NCBI RefSeq assembly: GCF_017356265.1
Contig: NZ_JAFNAW010000009.1
Span: forward strand, 29,582-93,581
Direction of reading: 5' to 3'
DNA from: Paracoccus fontiphilus
GTDB lineage: Bacteria > Pseudomonadota > Alphaproteobacteria > Rhodobacterales > Rhodobacteraceae
DNA length: 64,000 nucleotides
Notes under the pieces: model-generated
Databases searched by the model: none
The model's input: the letters and a program-made list of their open reading frames with translations, nothing else
What the model was told of the DNA's origin: nothing
Position numbers and translations under genes: made by a program
In this document: piece by piece, positions 17,241 through 25,705 of the stretch
Layout of the letters: each line of letters begins with the position of its first letter
How positions within the stretch are numbered: the first letter of the stretch is position 1

Positions 17241-18533
17241 ATGGTCGATATCGCCACCCGCGTCTACAACCACAAGTGGAAGATCGACCCGATCGTCCGG
17301 TCGCTGATCGACACCGACTTCTACAAGCTGCTGATGTGCCAGTCGATCTTTCGCAACCGGCCCGACACGGTGGTCCGGTTCCAGTTGATCAACCGCACCC
17401 GCTCGATCCGCCTGGCCGACCTGATCGACGAGGGCGAGCTGCGCGAACAGCTGGACCACGTGCGCGGGCTGTCCCTGACGCGCGGAGAATCCACCTGGCT
17501 GCGCGGCAACACCTTCTACGGCAAGCGCCAGATGTTCCGCCCCGACTTCATGGAGTTCCTGGAGAACCTGCGCCTTCCGCCCTATCAGCTTGAAAAACGC
17601 GACGGCCAGTACGAGCTGACCTTCGAGGGCCGCTGGCCCGAGGTGATGCTGTGGGAAATCCCTGCCCTGGCCATCCTGATGGAACTGCGGTCCCGCGCGG
17701 TTCTGGAAACCCTGGGGCGGTTCGAACTGCAGGTGCTTTACGCCCGCGCCATGACGCGCCTGTGGGAAAAGATCGAGAAGCTGCGCGAGATGCCCGACCT
17801 GCGCATCGCCGATTTCGGCACGCGCCGCCGCCACAGCTTCCTGTGGCAGGACTGGGCCGTGCAGGCCATGATCGAGGGCTTGGGCGAACGCTTCACCGGC
17901 ACGTCGAACTGCCTGATCGCGCAGCGCCGCGACATCGAGGCCATCGGCACCAATGCCCATGAACTGCCGATGGTCTATGCCGCCCTGGCCGACACCGACA
18001 CCGAGTTGCGCCGCGCCCCCTACGAGGTCCTGGCCGACTGGCACGAGGAGCATGACGGCAACCTGCGCATGATCCTGCCCGACACCTACGGGACCGAGGG
18101 CTTCCTGGCGGGCGCGCCCGACTGGCTGGCGGGCTGGACCGGCATCCGCATCGACAGCGGCGATCCCGCCGCCGGTGCCGAGACCGCGATCCGCTGGTGG
18201 CAGGAACGGGGAGAGGACCCGCGCCGCAAGCTGGTGATCTTCTCGGACGGCCTGGACGTGGCGAAGATCGTCGAGCTGCACCACCAGTTCCATGGCCGGG
18301 TCAAGGTCAGCTTCGGCTGGGGCACGCTGCTGACCAACGACTTCCGGGGCCTGGTCGCGGGCGACGGGCTGGCCCCCTTCAGCCTTGTGTGCAAGGCGGT
18401 TTCGGCCAATGGCCGCCCCACCGTCAAGCTGTCGGACAATCCCGCCAAGGCCACCGGCCCGGCCGAGGAGATCGCGCGCTATCGCCGGGTCTTCGGCGCG
18501 GGCCAGCAGGCGCGGCTGGACGTGGTGGTCTGA
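17241..18533 (+). CDS. pncB: Nicotinate phosphoribosyltransferase
   Basis: A 430-residue type II phosphoribosyltransferase that makes nicotinate mononucleotide from nicotinate, PRPP and ATP, using the product of the preceding pncA. Signature stretches include [14 protein letters not shown] near residue 20, FGTRRRHSF around residue 195 (PRPP-site histidine region), [19 protein letters not shown] and [10 protein letters not shown]. Length fits the PncB family (390-440). It ends 6 bp from the convergent phosphate transporter gene, with no visible terminator between them. Confidence 0.96.
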   Translation: MVDIATRVYNHKWKIDPIVRSLIDTDFYKLLMCQSIFRNRPDTVVRFQLINRTRSIRLADLIDEGELREQLDHVRGLSLTRGESTWLRGNTFYGKRQMFRPDFMEFLENLRLPPYQLEKRDGQYELTFEGRWPEVMLWEIPALAILMELRSRAVLETLGRFELQVLYARAMTRLWEKIEKLREMPDLRIADFGTRRRHSFLWQDWAVQAMIEGLGERFTGTSNCLIAQRRDIEAIGTNAHELPMVYAALADTDTELRRAPYEVLADWHEEHDGNLRMILPDTYGTEGFLAGAPDWLAGWTGIRIDSGDPAAGAETAIRWWQERGEDPRRKLVIFSDGLDVAKIVELHHQFHGRVKVSFGWGTLLTNDFRGLVAGDGLAPFSLVCKAVSANGRPTVKLSDNPAKATGPAEEIARYRRVFGAGQQARLDVVV

Positions 18534-18539
18534 CGGGCC

Positions 18540-19979
18540 TCAGATCCCCGCAAGCGACAGCATCGCAAGGCAGCACAAGGCGCCCAGCAGGGCGGTGATC
18601 GGGACCGTCACCATCCAGGCGGCGGTGATCGTGACGACATGGCTGCGGCGGATCAGCTGGCGGCGCCTGCGTTCCTCGACCGGAAGGTCGGCGCGCATGG
18701 GGGCGCTGCGGCGGTCCAGCATCTCGCGCACGAAACCGACGCCGAACACCCCGCCCACGGCCACATGGGTCGACGACACCGGCAAGCCCAGGCCCGAGGC
18801 GAACAGGACGATCATGGCGGTGGCCAGGGTGATGCAAAATGCACGGGCGGGGTTGAGTCGGGTGATCCCCTCGCCCACCATGCCGACAAGACGACGCCCG
18901 AACAGCGCAGCCCCCAGCGCGATGATCGTTCCCGCGACCGCCAGCAGCAGCAAGGGCGCCTGCAACTCGCCCGGCTGGGCGGACGTCAGGATCACCAGCA
19001 GCGGGGCCGCGACGTTGCCGGCGTCGCCCGCGCCGTGGGCAAAGGCCATCATCACGGCGGCGAACAGCAGCGGTTGGCGCAGGATACGCTTCATGCCCGG
19101 CTTGTCGCTGCCCGATTCGGCCAGAACCTGATCCACACGGCGGCGCATCAGAAGCATGGTCGCAAGCCCTGCGGCCAGGCCCAGCAACAACGGAAGGATC
19201 AGGCCAAGCGAAACGGCCGGAAACAGGGTCGCGATATAGGCCGTGAACAGCCCGACCATGGCGCCCACCATCGGCGGCAGCCAGGTGCGGGCCCCTCGGC
19301 CCCGGTCCTCGGCCTCGGCCACCCGGACGCGCAGCAGCGCAAGCAGCGCACCGGCCAAGATGGCCGCGGCGACAGGCGTCAGAATCCAGGCGAGCGCCAT
19401 GACGGCGATCCCGTCCCAGGACACCGCCTGCGACCCCGCCGCCGCCAGCCCCGCCCCCGCGATGGCGCCCACGATGGAATGAGAGGTGGACACCGGCAGG
19501 TTGGCCCCGGTCGCGACCGTGATCCAGCCCGCCGCCGCGATCAGCGCGGCCAGCATGACGATCTGCCCGCCCGCGCCGCCCTCCAGCACGGCGGTGTCCA
19601 CGATCCCTTCGGCCAGCCGGTGCGTCACGGCATGGCCCGCCAGTGTCGCGCCCGCGATCTCGGCCAGTCCCACAAGCACGAGGCCCGGACCGATGGCGAT
19701 GGCCCCCGCCCCGACCGCGGGCCCCAAGGAGTTCGAGATGTCGTTCGCCCCGATGGACAGGCCCAGCCAGCCGGCCACGACAAAGCCCGCCCCCGTCACG
19801 ATCAGGCCGGGCTGCTGGCCGGTCAGGCCCAGGGCAAGGAAGATCAGCGACACCGCCAGAAGGATGCCCGCGCCCAGCCGCAGCACAGGGCGAACGGCAT
19901 AGAACTGGGCGGATTCGGCAACCGTGATCCGCCCCAGATCCTTGTCGAGCGTGCGGTATTCGCGATCAGGTCGGGTCAT
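18540..19979 (-). CDS. Inorganic phosphate transporter, PiT family
   Basis: A 479-residue inner-membrane symporter of the PiT (PF01384) family, low-affinity metal-phosphate uptake. A cytoplasmic N-terminus of about 25 residues precedes many membrane segments; the duplicated PiT signatures appear as GANDISNSLGPAVG in the first half and AHGAGDAGNVAAPLL in the second, followed by LPVSSTHVAVGG. It lies 9 bp downstream of the nudix gene and may be cotranscribed with arfB and nudix. It gives the cell a second phosphate route beside the high-affinity pst system at 44-49 kb. No Pho box is seen here. Confidence 0.92.
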   Translation of the reverse strand: MTRPDREYRTLDKDLGRITVAESAQFYAVRPVLRLGAGILLAVSLIFLALGLTGQQPGLIVTGAGFVVAGWLGLSIGANDISNSLGPAVGAGAIAIGPGLVLVGLAEIAGATLAGHAVTHRLAEGIVDTAVLEGGAGGQIVMLAALIAAAGWITVATGANLPVSTSHSIVGAIAGAGLAAAGSQAVSWDGIAVMALAWILTPVAAAILAGALLALLRVRVAEAEDRGRGARTWLPPMVGAMVGLFTAYIATLFPAVSLGLILPLLLGLAAGLATMLLMRRRVDQVLAESGSDKPGMKRILRQPLLFAAVMMAFAHGAGDAGNVAAPLLVILTSAQPGELQAPLLLLAVAGTIIALGAALFGRRLVGMVGEGITRLNPARAFCITLATAMIVLFASGLGLPVSSTHVAVGGVFGVGFVREMLDRRSAPMRADLPVEERRRRQLIRRSHVVTITAAWMVTVPITALLGALCCLAMLSLAGI

Positions 19980-19988
19980 CCCCGCATG

Positions 19989-20441
19989 TCAGCCGGGCGT
20001 CGGAGGCAATGCAAGCAGGATCTGCTTCAAACCCGGTTCGACCACGCGTCGCGCCGCTTCCTCGGGCGAAAACCAGCGGCGCTTCCGCTCCTTGGCCTCG
20101 GGGAAATCGGACTGGAGATCGTCCGCCTCCATCAGGAAGACGCGGACCTCGACCGGGACCGAGTATCCCTGGTCCTGTTCCTTGTCATAGCGATAGCGGC
20201 CGATCTCGGCCTCGTGGATATGTCCCCGGACGCCCGCCTCCTCCCAAGCCTCGGTGGCGGCGGCGCCGGGCAGGGTCTTGCCTGCCATCGGCCATCCCTT
20301 GGGAATGACCCAGCGGCCCGTGCCCCGGCTGGTGACCAGCAGCACCTCGCCGGTTGTCCTGGACCGGCAGACCGCACCGACCTGCATGGCGGCGGGACGC
20401 CATCCCATCAGCAGGCGCAGGGATTGGCGCCACTGCTTCAC
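19989..20441 (-). CDS. NUDIX hydrolase with altered box
   Basis: A 150-residue NUDIX hydrolase of the DIPP-like alphaproteobacterial type. The box spans residues 49-71: G49, K55 in place of the usual Glu, T63 in place of the usual Arg, and the catalytic E64, E67 and E68 in TEAWEEAGV are kept. PKGWPM before the box is typical of the group. The GTG start at 20441 is chosen because GGAGG lies upstream and it overlaps the arfB stop as GTGA; an ATG start would delete the first beta strand. Substrate unknown (nucleoside or inositol polyphosphates are possible). Confidence 0.85.
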   Translation of the reverse strand: MKQWRQSLRLLMGWRPAAMQVGAVCRSRTTGEVLLVTSRGTGRWVIPKGWPMAGKTLPGAAATEAWEEAGVRGHIHEAEIGRYRYDKEQDQGYSVPVEVRVFLMEADDLQSDFPEAKERKRRWFSPEEAARRVVEPGLKQILLALPPTPG

Positions 20442-20860
20442 TCTCCCTCCTCCACCCTGCCGCGCAGGGCCTTGACCTCTCCCCTCGTGTTCTTGGCCTT
20501 GAGGCGCCGCTGCTGGCTGCCCCAGGTGGGCTTGGTCGCGACCCGACGCTTGACGGGTTCGGCCGCCTGCCGGATCAGGTCGGCCAGCCGTTCGCGGGCG
20601 ATGTCGCGGTTGCGGGCCTGGCTGCGGGTTTCCTGGGACAGGATCACCACCGCGCCGTCGCGCGTCCACCGCCGCCCCGCCAGCCGTTCAAGGCGGCGTT
20701 TGACCGGGTCGGCCAGGTTCGGGGAACGCGCGGCCTCGAACCGCAATTCGACCGCGGTTTCGACCTTGTTGACGTTCTGGCCGCCCGGCCCCTGGGATCT
20801 GGTGAACTGTTCGGTCAGCTCCCACTCCTCGATTGCGATGGTGTCAGTGATATGCAGCAT
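20438..20860 (-). CDS. arfB: Alternative ribosome-rescue factor ArfB
   Basis: A 140-residue peptidyl-tRNA hydrolase of the ArfB/YaeJ/ICT1 family that frees ribosomes stalled on mRNAs without stop codons. The GGQ catalytic motif is at residues 26-28 (RSQGPGGQNVNK), and the C-terminal tail is basic (RRVATKPTWGSQQRRLKAK), as needed to enter the empty mRNA channel. ATG at 20860 gives MLHITDT; a TTG two codons earlier is possible. It overlaps the nudix gene by 4 bp. Length is typical. Confidence 0.94.
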   Translation of the reverse strand: MLHITDTIAIEEWELTEQFTRSQGPGGQNVNKVETAVELRFEAARSPNLADPVKRRLERLAGRRWTRDGAVVILSQETRSQARNRDIARERLADLIRQAAEPVKRRVATKPTWGSQQRRLKAKNTRGEVKALRGRVEEGE

Positions 20861-20945
20861 AGCCAAGACATATGGCGCGGACAGGCACCATGAAAAGCGT
20901 CGCCATTGATAAAACGCAAATGGTTAAGAAAGGGTTGCGCGCCCG

Positions 20946-21803
20946 TCAGGCCATGAGGCCGATCTTGTGGCTTTCGGGCCAGTGGGCGAACGGCAGGACG
21001 GCGCCGTTGCGGCGGCTTTCCGCGACCCGCGACAGATCGACATCGGACATGACCCAACCCGGCCGGTCCATGCCGCCCTCGGCGATGATGCCGGTTTCCG
21101 GCCAGAAGCCGTCCGGCGGGCCATAGATCGCGGCGCGCCCGCGGTTTTCATCCAGTGCGGGCATCCAGTCGCAGGCGCCCACCGTGGGCGACTGGACGAC
21201 GACGCACTGGCCTTCCAGCGCGCGCGCCATGGCGCCGATGCGCACCCGGTTGAAGCCCGCGACCGTGTCGGTGCAGCTTGGCACCAGCAGCAGTTCGGCC
21301 CCAGCCTGCGCCAGCACCCGCCCCAGCAGCGGAAATTCGCTGTCATAGCAGATCAGGATGCCGATCCGCCCCAGGGCGGTGTCGAAAAGACGCAGGCCCG
21401 GCGCGCCTGTCACGTCCCAGTCCTCGCGTTCGAAGCGGGTCATGATCTGCTTGTCCTGGTGGCCTATGACGCCTCCAGGACCATACAGGACCGCGCGGTT
21501 GACCGGGCGCGGCCCTTCGAAGACCGGGCCGGACGCGCCAAGGATATGGCAGCCATGCGCCGCCGCCAGCCGTTCGTGCAGCGCCCGGACCTGCGGCCAG
21601 TGCCGCGCGACCTCGTGCAGGGACGCCTCCAGGTCGCCTGCAACGTCGTGCCCGCCCAGCGAGGCAAGCTCCATCGCGCCGTATTCCGGAAAGACCAGCA
21701 GGTCGGCGCCTGCCGCATCGGCGACCCAGGCGGTCAGCTTGGCCTCGTAGTCGGCGAAGCTGTCGAACCAGTCGATCGGATAGGCGCTAGCGGCGATCCT
21801 CAC
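20946..21803 (-). CDS. Carbon-nitrogen hydrolase (nitrilase superfamily)
   Basis: A 285-residue amidase/nitrilase-superfamily enzyme with the complete Glu-Lys-Cys set: E40 in LLVFPEYGAM, K118 in HQDKQIM and C152 in LICYDSEFP. The GTG at 21803 overlaps the GNAT stop as GTGA, fixing the start and showing translational coupling. A longer reading frame extends upstream but is only a shadow of the GNAT gene. Substrate unknown; a small-molecule amide is likely. It is last of the three-gene NTF2-like/GNAT/hydrolase unit, which suggests successive acylation and deacylation of the same compound class (inference). Confidence 0.9.
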   Translation of the reverse strand: MRIAASAYPIDWFDSFADYEAKLTAWVADAAGADLLVFPEYGAMELASLGGHDVAGDLEASLHEVARHWPQVRALHERLAAAHGCHILGASGPVFEGPRPVNRAVLYGPGGVIGHQDKQIMTRFEREDWDVTGAPGLRLFDTALGRIGILICYDSEFPLLGRVLAQAGAELLLVPSCTDTVAGFNRVRIGAMARALEGQCVVVQSPTVGACDWMPALDENRGRAAIYGPPDGFWPETGIIAEGGMDRPGWVMSDVDLSRVAESRRNGAVLPFAHWPESHKIGLMA

Positions 21804-22384
21804 AGGCGGCGCATCCAGAATTGCAGGGGTTTCTCGGTCTCGGCGGCTTCGCCCAGATCCTTCCAGGAAAAATACGCGATGACGCCCGGCAGCGGCTGAT
21901 AGCCCCGCTTGCGCCAGAAATCGTCCAGGGGGCGATAGTCTGCGGGCCGCGCCGGGTGATCGGCGGGACGGATCACGCTGCAAAAGGCGCTGTAGTCCAG
22001 GCCAAGGTCGCGGGCATGGGCTTCGCGCGCGTCGAAGAAGGCATGGCCGATGCCCTGCCCGCGGTATTCCGGCAGCAGCACGGATTCGGCGCAATAGAAG
22101 ATCCGGTCCAGAGGCTCGGGGCGATCGGCGAAGGCCGCCGCGAAATCGGCGGCATGGTCGGCCATGGGCGCGCCGGTCGCGGCGCCCACGACCTTATCGC
22201 CGTCCATCGCCGCCACGACCACCGCGCCGGGCGATTGGTAGGCGCGCAGGTAGTCGCGTTCGTAATCTGCGTCCCCGTCGTAAAGATAGGGAAAGTCGCG
22301 GAACACGCGGATGCGCAGACGCGCGACGTCTTCCAGCGCGGCGGCCAGGGCCTCTCCGGTCAGGACGCGCGTCGTGACGGTCAT
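21800..22384 (-). CDS. GNAT N-acetyltransferase
   Basis: A 194-residue GNAT-fold acyltransferase. The acetyl-CoA pyrophosphate loop is EYRGQGIGHAFFDAREA around residues 108-124, preceded by FYCAESVLLPEYRG. The C-terminal part (DFWRKRGYQPLPGVIAYFSWKD) is typical of GNATs acting on small molecules. It overlaps the preceding gene as ATGA and the following one as GTGA, so all three proteins are likely made in fixed ratio. Substrate unknown. Confidence 0.88.
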   Translation of the reverse strand: MTVTTRVLTGEALAAALEDVARLRIRVFRDFPYLYDGDADYERDYLRAYQSPGAVVVAAMDGDKVVGAATGAPMADHAADFAAAFADRPEPLDRIFYCAESVLLPEYRGQGIGHAFFDAREAHARDLGLDYSAFCSVIRPADHPARPADYRPLDDFWRKRGYQPLPGVIAYFSWKDLGEAAETEKPLQFWMRRL

Positions 22385-22782
22385 TGGCTGACCTGCCGCA
22401 TCCAGTCGGCCAGGTTGTAATAGGTCGTCACGCGCGCGATCTTGCCGTCGCGGATGGTGAAGAACGACCCGGCGGGCAGGCGATAGGTCTGGCCCCTGGC
22501 CTCGGGCAGGCCCTCGTCGGTCTTCAGGTAGGTGCCATTGACCACGAATTCCGCCGCCGCGCGGTCGCCCGCCTCGTTGGCGAAGATCACCATGTCGGTC
22601 AGGTTTTCCTTGTAGCTTTCCGTCATGTGGGCGTTGAACTGCGCGAACAGCGCCATGCCGCGGCGGATCTGGCCTTCGTTCACGTGATGCTCGACCTCGT
22701 CGTGCAGCAGGTCCAGCATCGCGTCGGTCCGGCCCGCGTTGAAGGCATCGTAGTAGGCGGCGATCAGAGATTTCGTGTCCAT
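22381..22782 (-). CDS. NTF2-like / ketosteroid-isomerase-related protein
   Basis: A 133-residue SnoaL/NTF2-fold protein (AAYYDAFNAGRTDAMLDLLHDEVEHHVNEG near the N-terminus, read here as two adjacent blocks, and FTIRDGKIARVTTYYNLADW at the end). Such proteins are small ligand-binding isomerases, hydratases or chaperones. The ATG at 22782 has AGAGGGG upstream; a start at 22809 is possible. It is the first gene of the coupled operon with GNAT and C-N hydrolase. Ligand not inferable from sequence. Confidence 0.85.
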   Translation of the reverse strand: MDTKSLIAAYYDAFNAGRTDAMLDLLHDEVEHHVNEGQIRRGMALFAQFNAHMTESYKENLTDMVIFANEAGDRAAAEFVVNGTYLKTDEGLPEARGQTYRLPAGSFFTIRDGKIARVTTYYNLADWMRQVSQ

Positions 22783-22922
22783 TTGCCCCTCTTGTGCGTT
22801 TGCCGTCATCTAGCGCAAGGCGCGTGCCGCGTCACTTGGTCCGAAGGGACCAAACCCTTGAATATCCGGGCCAAGCTGCTAGCGCTTGAACCCATCCATA
22901 GCGCAAGAAGGATTCGCGCCCC

Positions 22923-24311
22923 ATGACCGACAAATCCAACCTTGGCCATCGTGAGATCACCTGTTTCAAAGCCTACGACGTGCGCGGCGAGTTGGGCAAG
23001 AACCTGGACGCCGATGTCGCCTATCGCATCGGCCGCGCCTTTGCCCAGGCGCGCGGGGCCAAGCGCGTCGTGGTGGGCCGCGACAGCCGCGAAACCTCGC
23101 CCGAACTGGCGGCCGCGCTGATCGAGGGGCTGACGGATGGCGGCGCCGACGTGCTGGACCTGGGCCTGGCGGGCACCGAGGAGGTGTATTTCCACACCGG
23201 CTTTCACGACACCGACGGGGGCATCGAGGTCACGGCGTCCCACAACCCGATCAACTACAACGGCATGAAGATCGTGGGGCGCGGATCGGCGCCGCTGGAC
23301 CCGGCGACCGAACTGCCGCCCATCGTGGAACTGGCGACTGGCGGCAGCTTCGCGCCCGCGACCAAGGGCAGCGTCACGGATTTCAGCCACGCGCGCGCGG
23401 ACTATGCGCGTGCCATGGCGGATTTCGTGGACGTGTCGGTGCTGAAGCCGATGAAGATCGTGGTGAACGCCGGCAACGGCACGGCGGGCCCGACCTTCGA
23501 CGCCATCGCGGCGGAACTGGAAAAGCGCGGCGCGCCGCTGACCTTCGTGCGGATGCACCACGATGTGGACAGCAGCTTCCCGAACGGCATCCCGAACCCG
23601 CTGCTGGACGAGAACCAGCCCCCCACCGTCGAGAAGGTCAAGGCCGAGGACGCGGACCTGGGCGTCGCCTGGGACGGCGATTTCGACCGCTGCTTCTTCT
23701 TCGACGAGAACGGCCGCTTCATCCCCGGCGAGTACATCGTGGGCCTGCTGGGCGCGGCCTTCCTGGAGAAAAGCCCCGGCGAGAAGGTCGTCCACGATCC
23801 CCGCGTCATCATGAACACCCGCGCCATGATCCAGGAGGCGGGCGGAGAGCCGGTGGTCAGCAAGACCGGCCACGCTTTCATCAAGCGCAAGATGCGCGAC
23901 GTGGGCGCCATCTATGGCGGAGAGATGTCGGCGCACCACTATTTTCGCGACTTCTACTATTGCGACAGTGGCATGATCCCCTGGCTCTTGATGATCGAAC
24001 TGCTGTCGCGCAAGGGACAGACGCTGGCCGAACTGCTGGAAGAACGGATGCGGCTTTATCCGTCCTCGGGCGAGACGAACTATCACATCGACGACCCCGA
24101 CGCGGCCATCGCCCGCCTGATCGAGAAGTATGAATCCCAAGCGGATTCACGCGACGACCTGGACGGCGTGTCGCTGGATTTCGGGAACTGGCGCTTCAAC
24201 CTGCGCAAGTCGAACACGGAACCCGTGGTGCGGCTGAACCTCGAATCCGATGGCGACGCGGCGCTGGTGCGTGAAAAGCAGGCGGAACTGGCCGCGCTGC
24301 TTCAGGGCTAG
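22923..24311 (+). CDS. manB: Phosphomannomutase/phosphoglucomutase
   Basis: A 462-residue alpha-D-phosphohexomutase (ManB/CpsG type) interconverting hexose 6- and 1-phosphates, mainly mannose, for GDP-mannose and surface glycans. The active-site phosphoserine is S106 in EVTASHNPINYNGMK, the metal loop is DGDFDR near residue 250, sugar specificity loop GGEMSAHHYFRD and the phosphate loop RKSNTEPVVRLN close the four-domain order. It is convergent with the sulfotransferase gene, sharing the palindrome CTAG as part of both stop codons (24308-24311). It borders the polysaccharide region, consistent with sugar-nucleotide supply. Confidence 0.94.
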   Translation: MTDKSNLGHREITCFKAYDVRGELGKNLDADVAYRIGRAFAQARGAKRVVVGRDSRETSPELAAALIEGLTDGGADVLDLGLAGTEEVYFHTGFHDTDGGIEVTASHNPINYNGMKIVGRGSAPLDPATELPPIVELATGGSFAPATKGSVTDFSHARADYARAMADFVDVSVLKPMKIVVNAGNGTAGPTFDAIAAELEKRGAPLTFVRMHHDVDSSFPNGIPNPLLDENQPPTVEKVKAEDADLGVAWDGDFDRCFFFDENGRFIPGEYIVGLLGAAFLEKSPGEKVVHDPRVIMNTRAMIQEAGGEPVVSKTGHAFIKRKMRDVGAIYGGEMSAHHYFRDFYYCDSGMIPWLLMIELLSRKGQTLAELLEERMRLYPSSGETNYHIDDPDAAIARLIEKYESQADSRDDLDGVSLDFGNWRFNLRKSNTEPVVRLNLESDGDAALVREKQAELAALLQG

Positions 24312-25705
24312 GGCATCAGCTCGAACCCGAAGGTGACGTAGTCGCGCAGGTATGCAGCCTGCGCGGCCTCGGCCAGCCGGGGATCGCGGAGGATGTCGGG
24401 CACGGCGGCAGGGGCCAGCCCGTCCAGCCTGGCGTCCCCTATCCCCGCCATGCGGGCCAGATGATCCAGTTCCTCGGCCAGCCGGTCCTCTCGCACCAGC
24501 ATGTCCGGCGAGGCGAAGCGGGCAAAGCCTGACAGCACCTCGGTCTGGCTGGCCCAGAGGGGATGGGTCGGCAGGGATGTCTGGCCGTTCAGGTTCCGGC
24601 GCAAAAAGCCCAGGAAATCGGCGAACACCGCGACCCGCGCGGTGCCGGTCAGGTCGGCCAGGGCGTCCTCGGGCGGCAGGGCCACGCGGTGCATGCCGCG
24701 CAGCAGGTCGCGCTGTTCGGGATTGCCGCGCGCCAGCAGATGGTCGAACGCGTCCCAGGCGCGCAAAAGGGGATGGCGCAGGACCGCGAAGCTGCGATGG
24801 CCGGGATGGGCGCGCTTCCACTGGCGCAGCGTCGATTGGGTAAAGCCGCCCTCGACCGGCCCCAGCGCCGCAAGCCAGTCGCGGATCGCCCGCTCTGGCC
24901 CGCCCTTGACAGGCATCGACAGCAATCCCCGGCCCGCATCCGCGGCCAGGAAGCTGGGCACCGCGGGGCCGCGGCGGGATTCGAAATGGGGCAGGCGGTG
25001 CAGCCCGAAAGGGTCCAGATCGCGCAGGTCAGCCTGCATCGCGTCGAAATTGGCGACCTTGCGCGCCAGTTCCTGCGGGTTCTGGGGCACCTGGTCGCGG
25101 GCAGGCTCCACCCGTTCCAGATCAGGGCGGCCCAGCCAGTGCAGAAGGCCGGTCATCACCTCCGCATCGCGCAGGTCGTCATAGCCGACCCAGAACGCCG
25201 CCTGCCCTGCCGCCTGCAGCCGGTTGACCAGATCCAGCCGGAAATCCTCGGCCGCGGCCAGCATCCGGCGGAACTCGGCCCCGTCATAGGCGATGCGGGC
25301 GGGGATCGGGGTTTCCGACTCGTTCAGCTTCCACTGGTTCGTTTCCCAGGCCAGCCGGGTCGAGACATAGCTGTCCAGCGGATTGCGGGTCAGGATGATC
25401 TTGGCGCAGCGCCGGTCCCGGATGATCGGGTCCAGGACGCGGGGATCGTGGTCGTGGAAATAGCGAAACCCCGCCATGTGGCCCGGCTTGTCGGCCAGCC
25501 TGGCCAGCAGGGGCAAGGGATCGGCCTCGCGTTCCGCGCGCGTGATTCCCAGCATCTCGTCCTTGTCGGGCCAGCCCATCATGTAAGGATTGAAGGCCTC
25601 GCCAAAGCAGGTGATGCCCTTGACGGCGTTCAGCGTCGCTTCCAGCAGGTTGGACCCTGTGCGCATCTCGGCAAAGATCACGAAGCTTCGAAACCCCTGG
25701 CTCAT
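24308..25705 (-). CDS. Tandem-domain sulfotransferase
   Basis: A 465-residue PAPS-dependent sulfotransferase of the NodH-like group, predicted to sulfate a glycan or glycolipid. The N-terminal domain is intact: 5'-phosphosulfate loop AEMRTGSNLLE (12-22) and 3'-phosphate motif ILTRNPLDSYVS (104-115). Residues about 260-465 look like a second, degenerate sulfotransferase: PVKGGPERAIRDWL (265-278) sits where a PAPS loop would be, FAVLRHPLLRAWDAF (306-320) resembles a 3'-phosphate motif, HPLWASQTEVL (381-391) and YLRDYVTFGFEL (452-463) resemble the sulfotransferase family 2 end. It overlaps the GT14 gene by 4 bp, so the two act on the same product. Confidence 0.85.
   Translation of the reverse strand: MSQGFRSFVIFAEMRTGSNLLEATLNAVKGITCFGEAFNPYMMGWPDKDEMLGITRAEREADPLPLLARLADKPGHMAGFRYFHDHDPRVLDPIIRDRRCAKIILTRNPLDSYVSTRLAWETNQWKLNESETPIPARIAYDGAEFRRMLAAAEDFRLDLVNRLQAAGQAAFWVGYDDLRDAEVMTGLLHWLGRPDLERVEPARDQVPQNPQELARKVANFDAMQADLRDLDPFGLHRLPHFESRRGPAVPSFLAADAGRGLLSMPVKGGPERAIRDWLAALGPVEGGFTQSTLRQWKRAHPGHRSFAVLRHPLLRAWDAFDHLLARGNPEQRDLLRGMHRVALPPEDALADLTGTARVAVFADFLGFLRRNLNGQTSLPTHPLWASQTEVLSGFARFASPDMLVREDRLAEELDHLARMAGIGDARLDGLAPAAVPDILRDPRLAEAAQAAYLRDYVTFGFELMP

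Noticed and set aside
18639..20909. 756-codon plus-strand frame over the PiT, nudix and arfB genes
   Set aside because: Runs antisense through three well-supported genes; composition (Arg/Gln/Gly/His-rich) is that of a shadow frame.
20946..22094. 382-codon version of the C-N hydrolase
   Set aside because: The extension overlaps the GNAT gene; the GTGA overlap at 21803 gives the family N-terminus.
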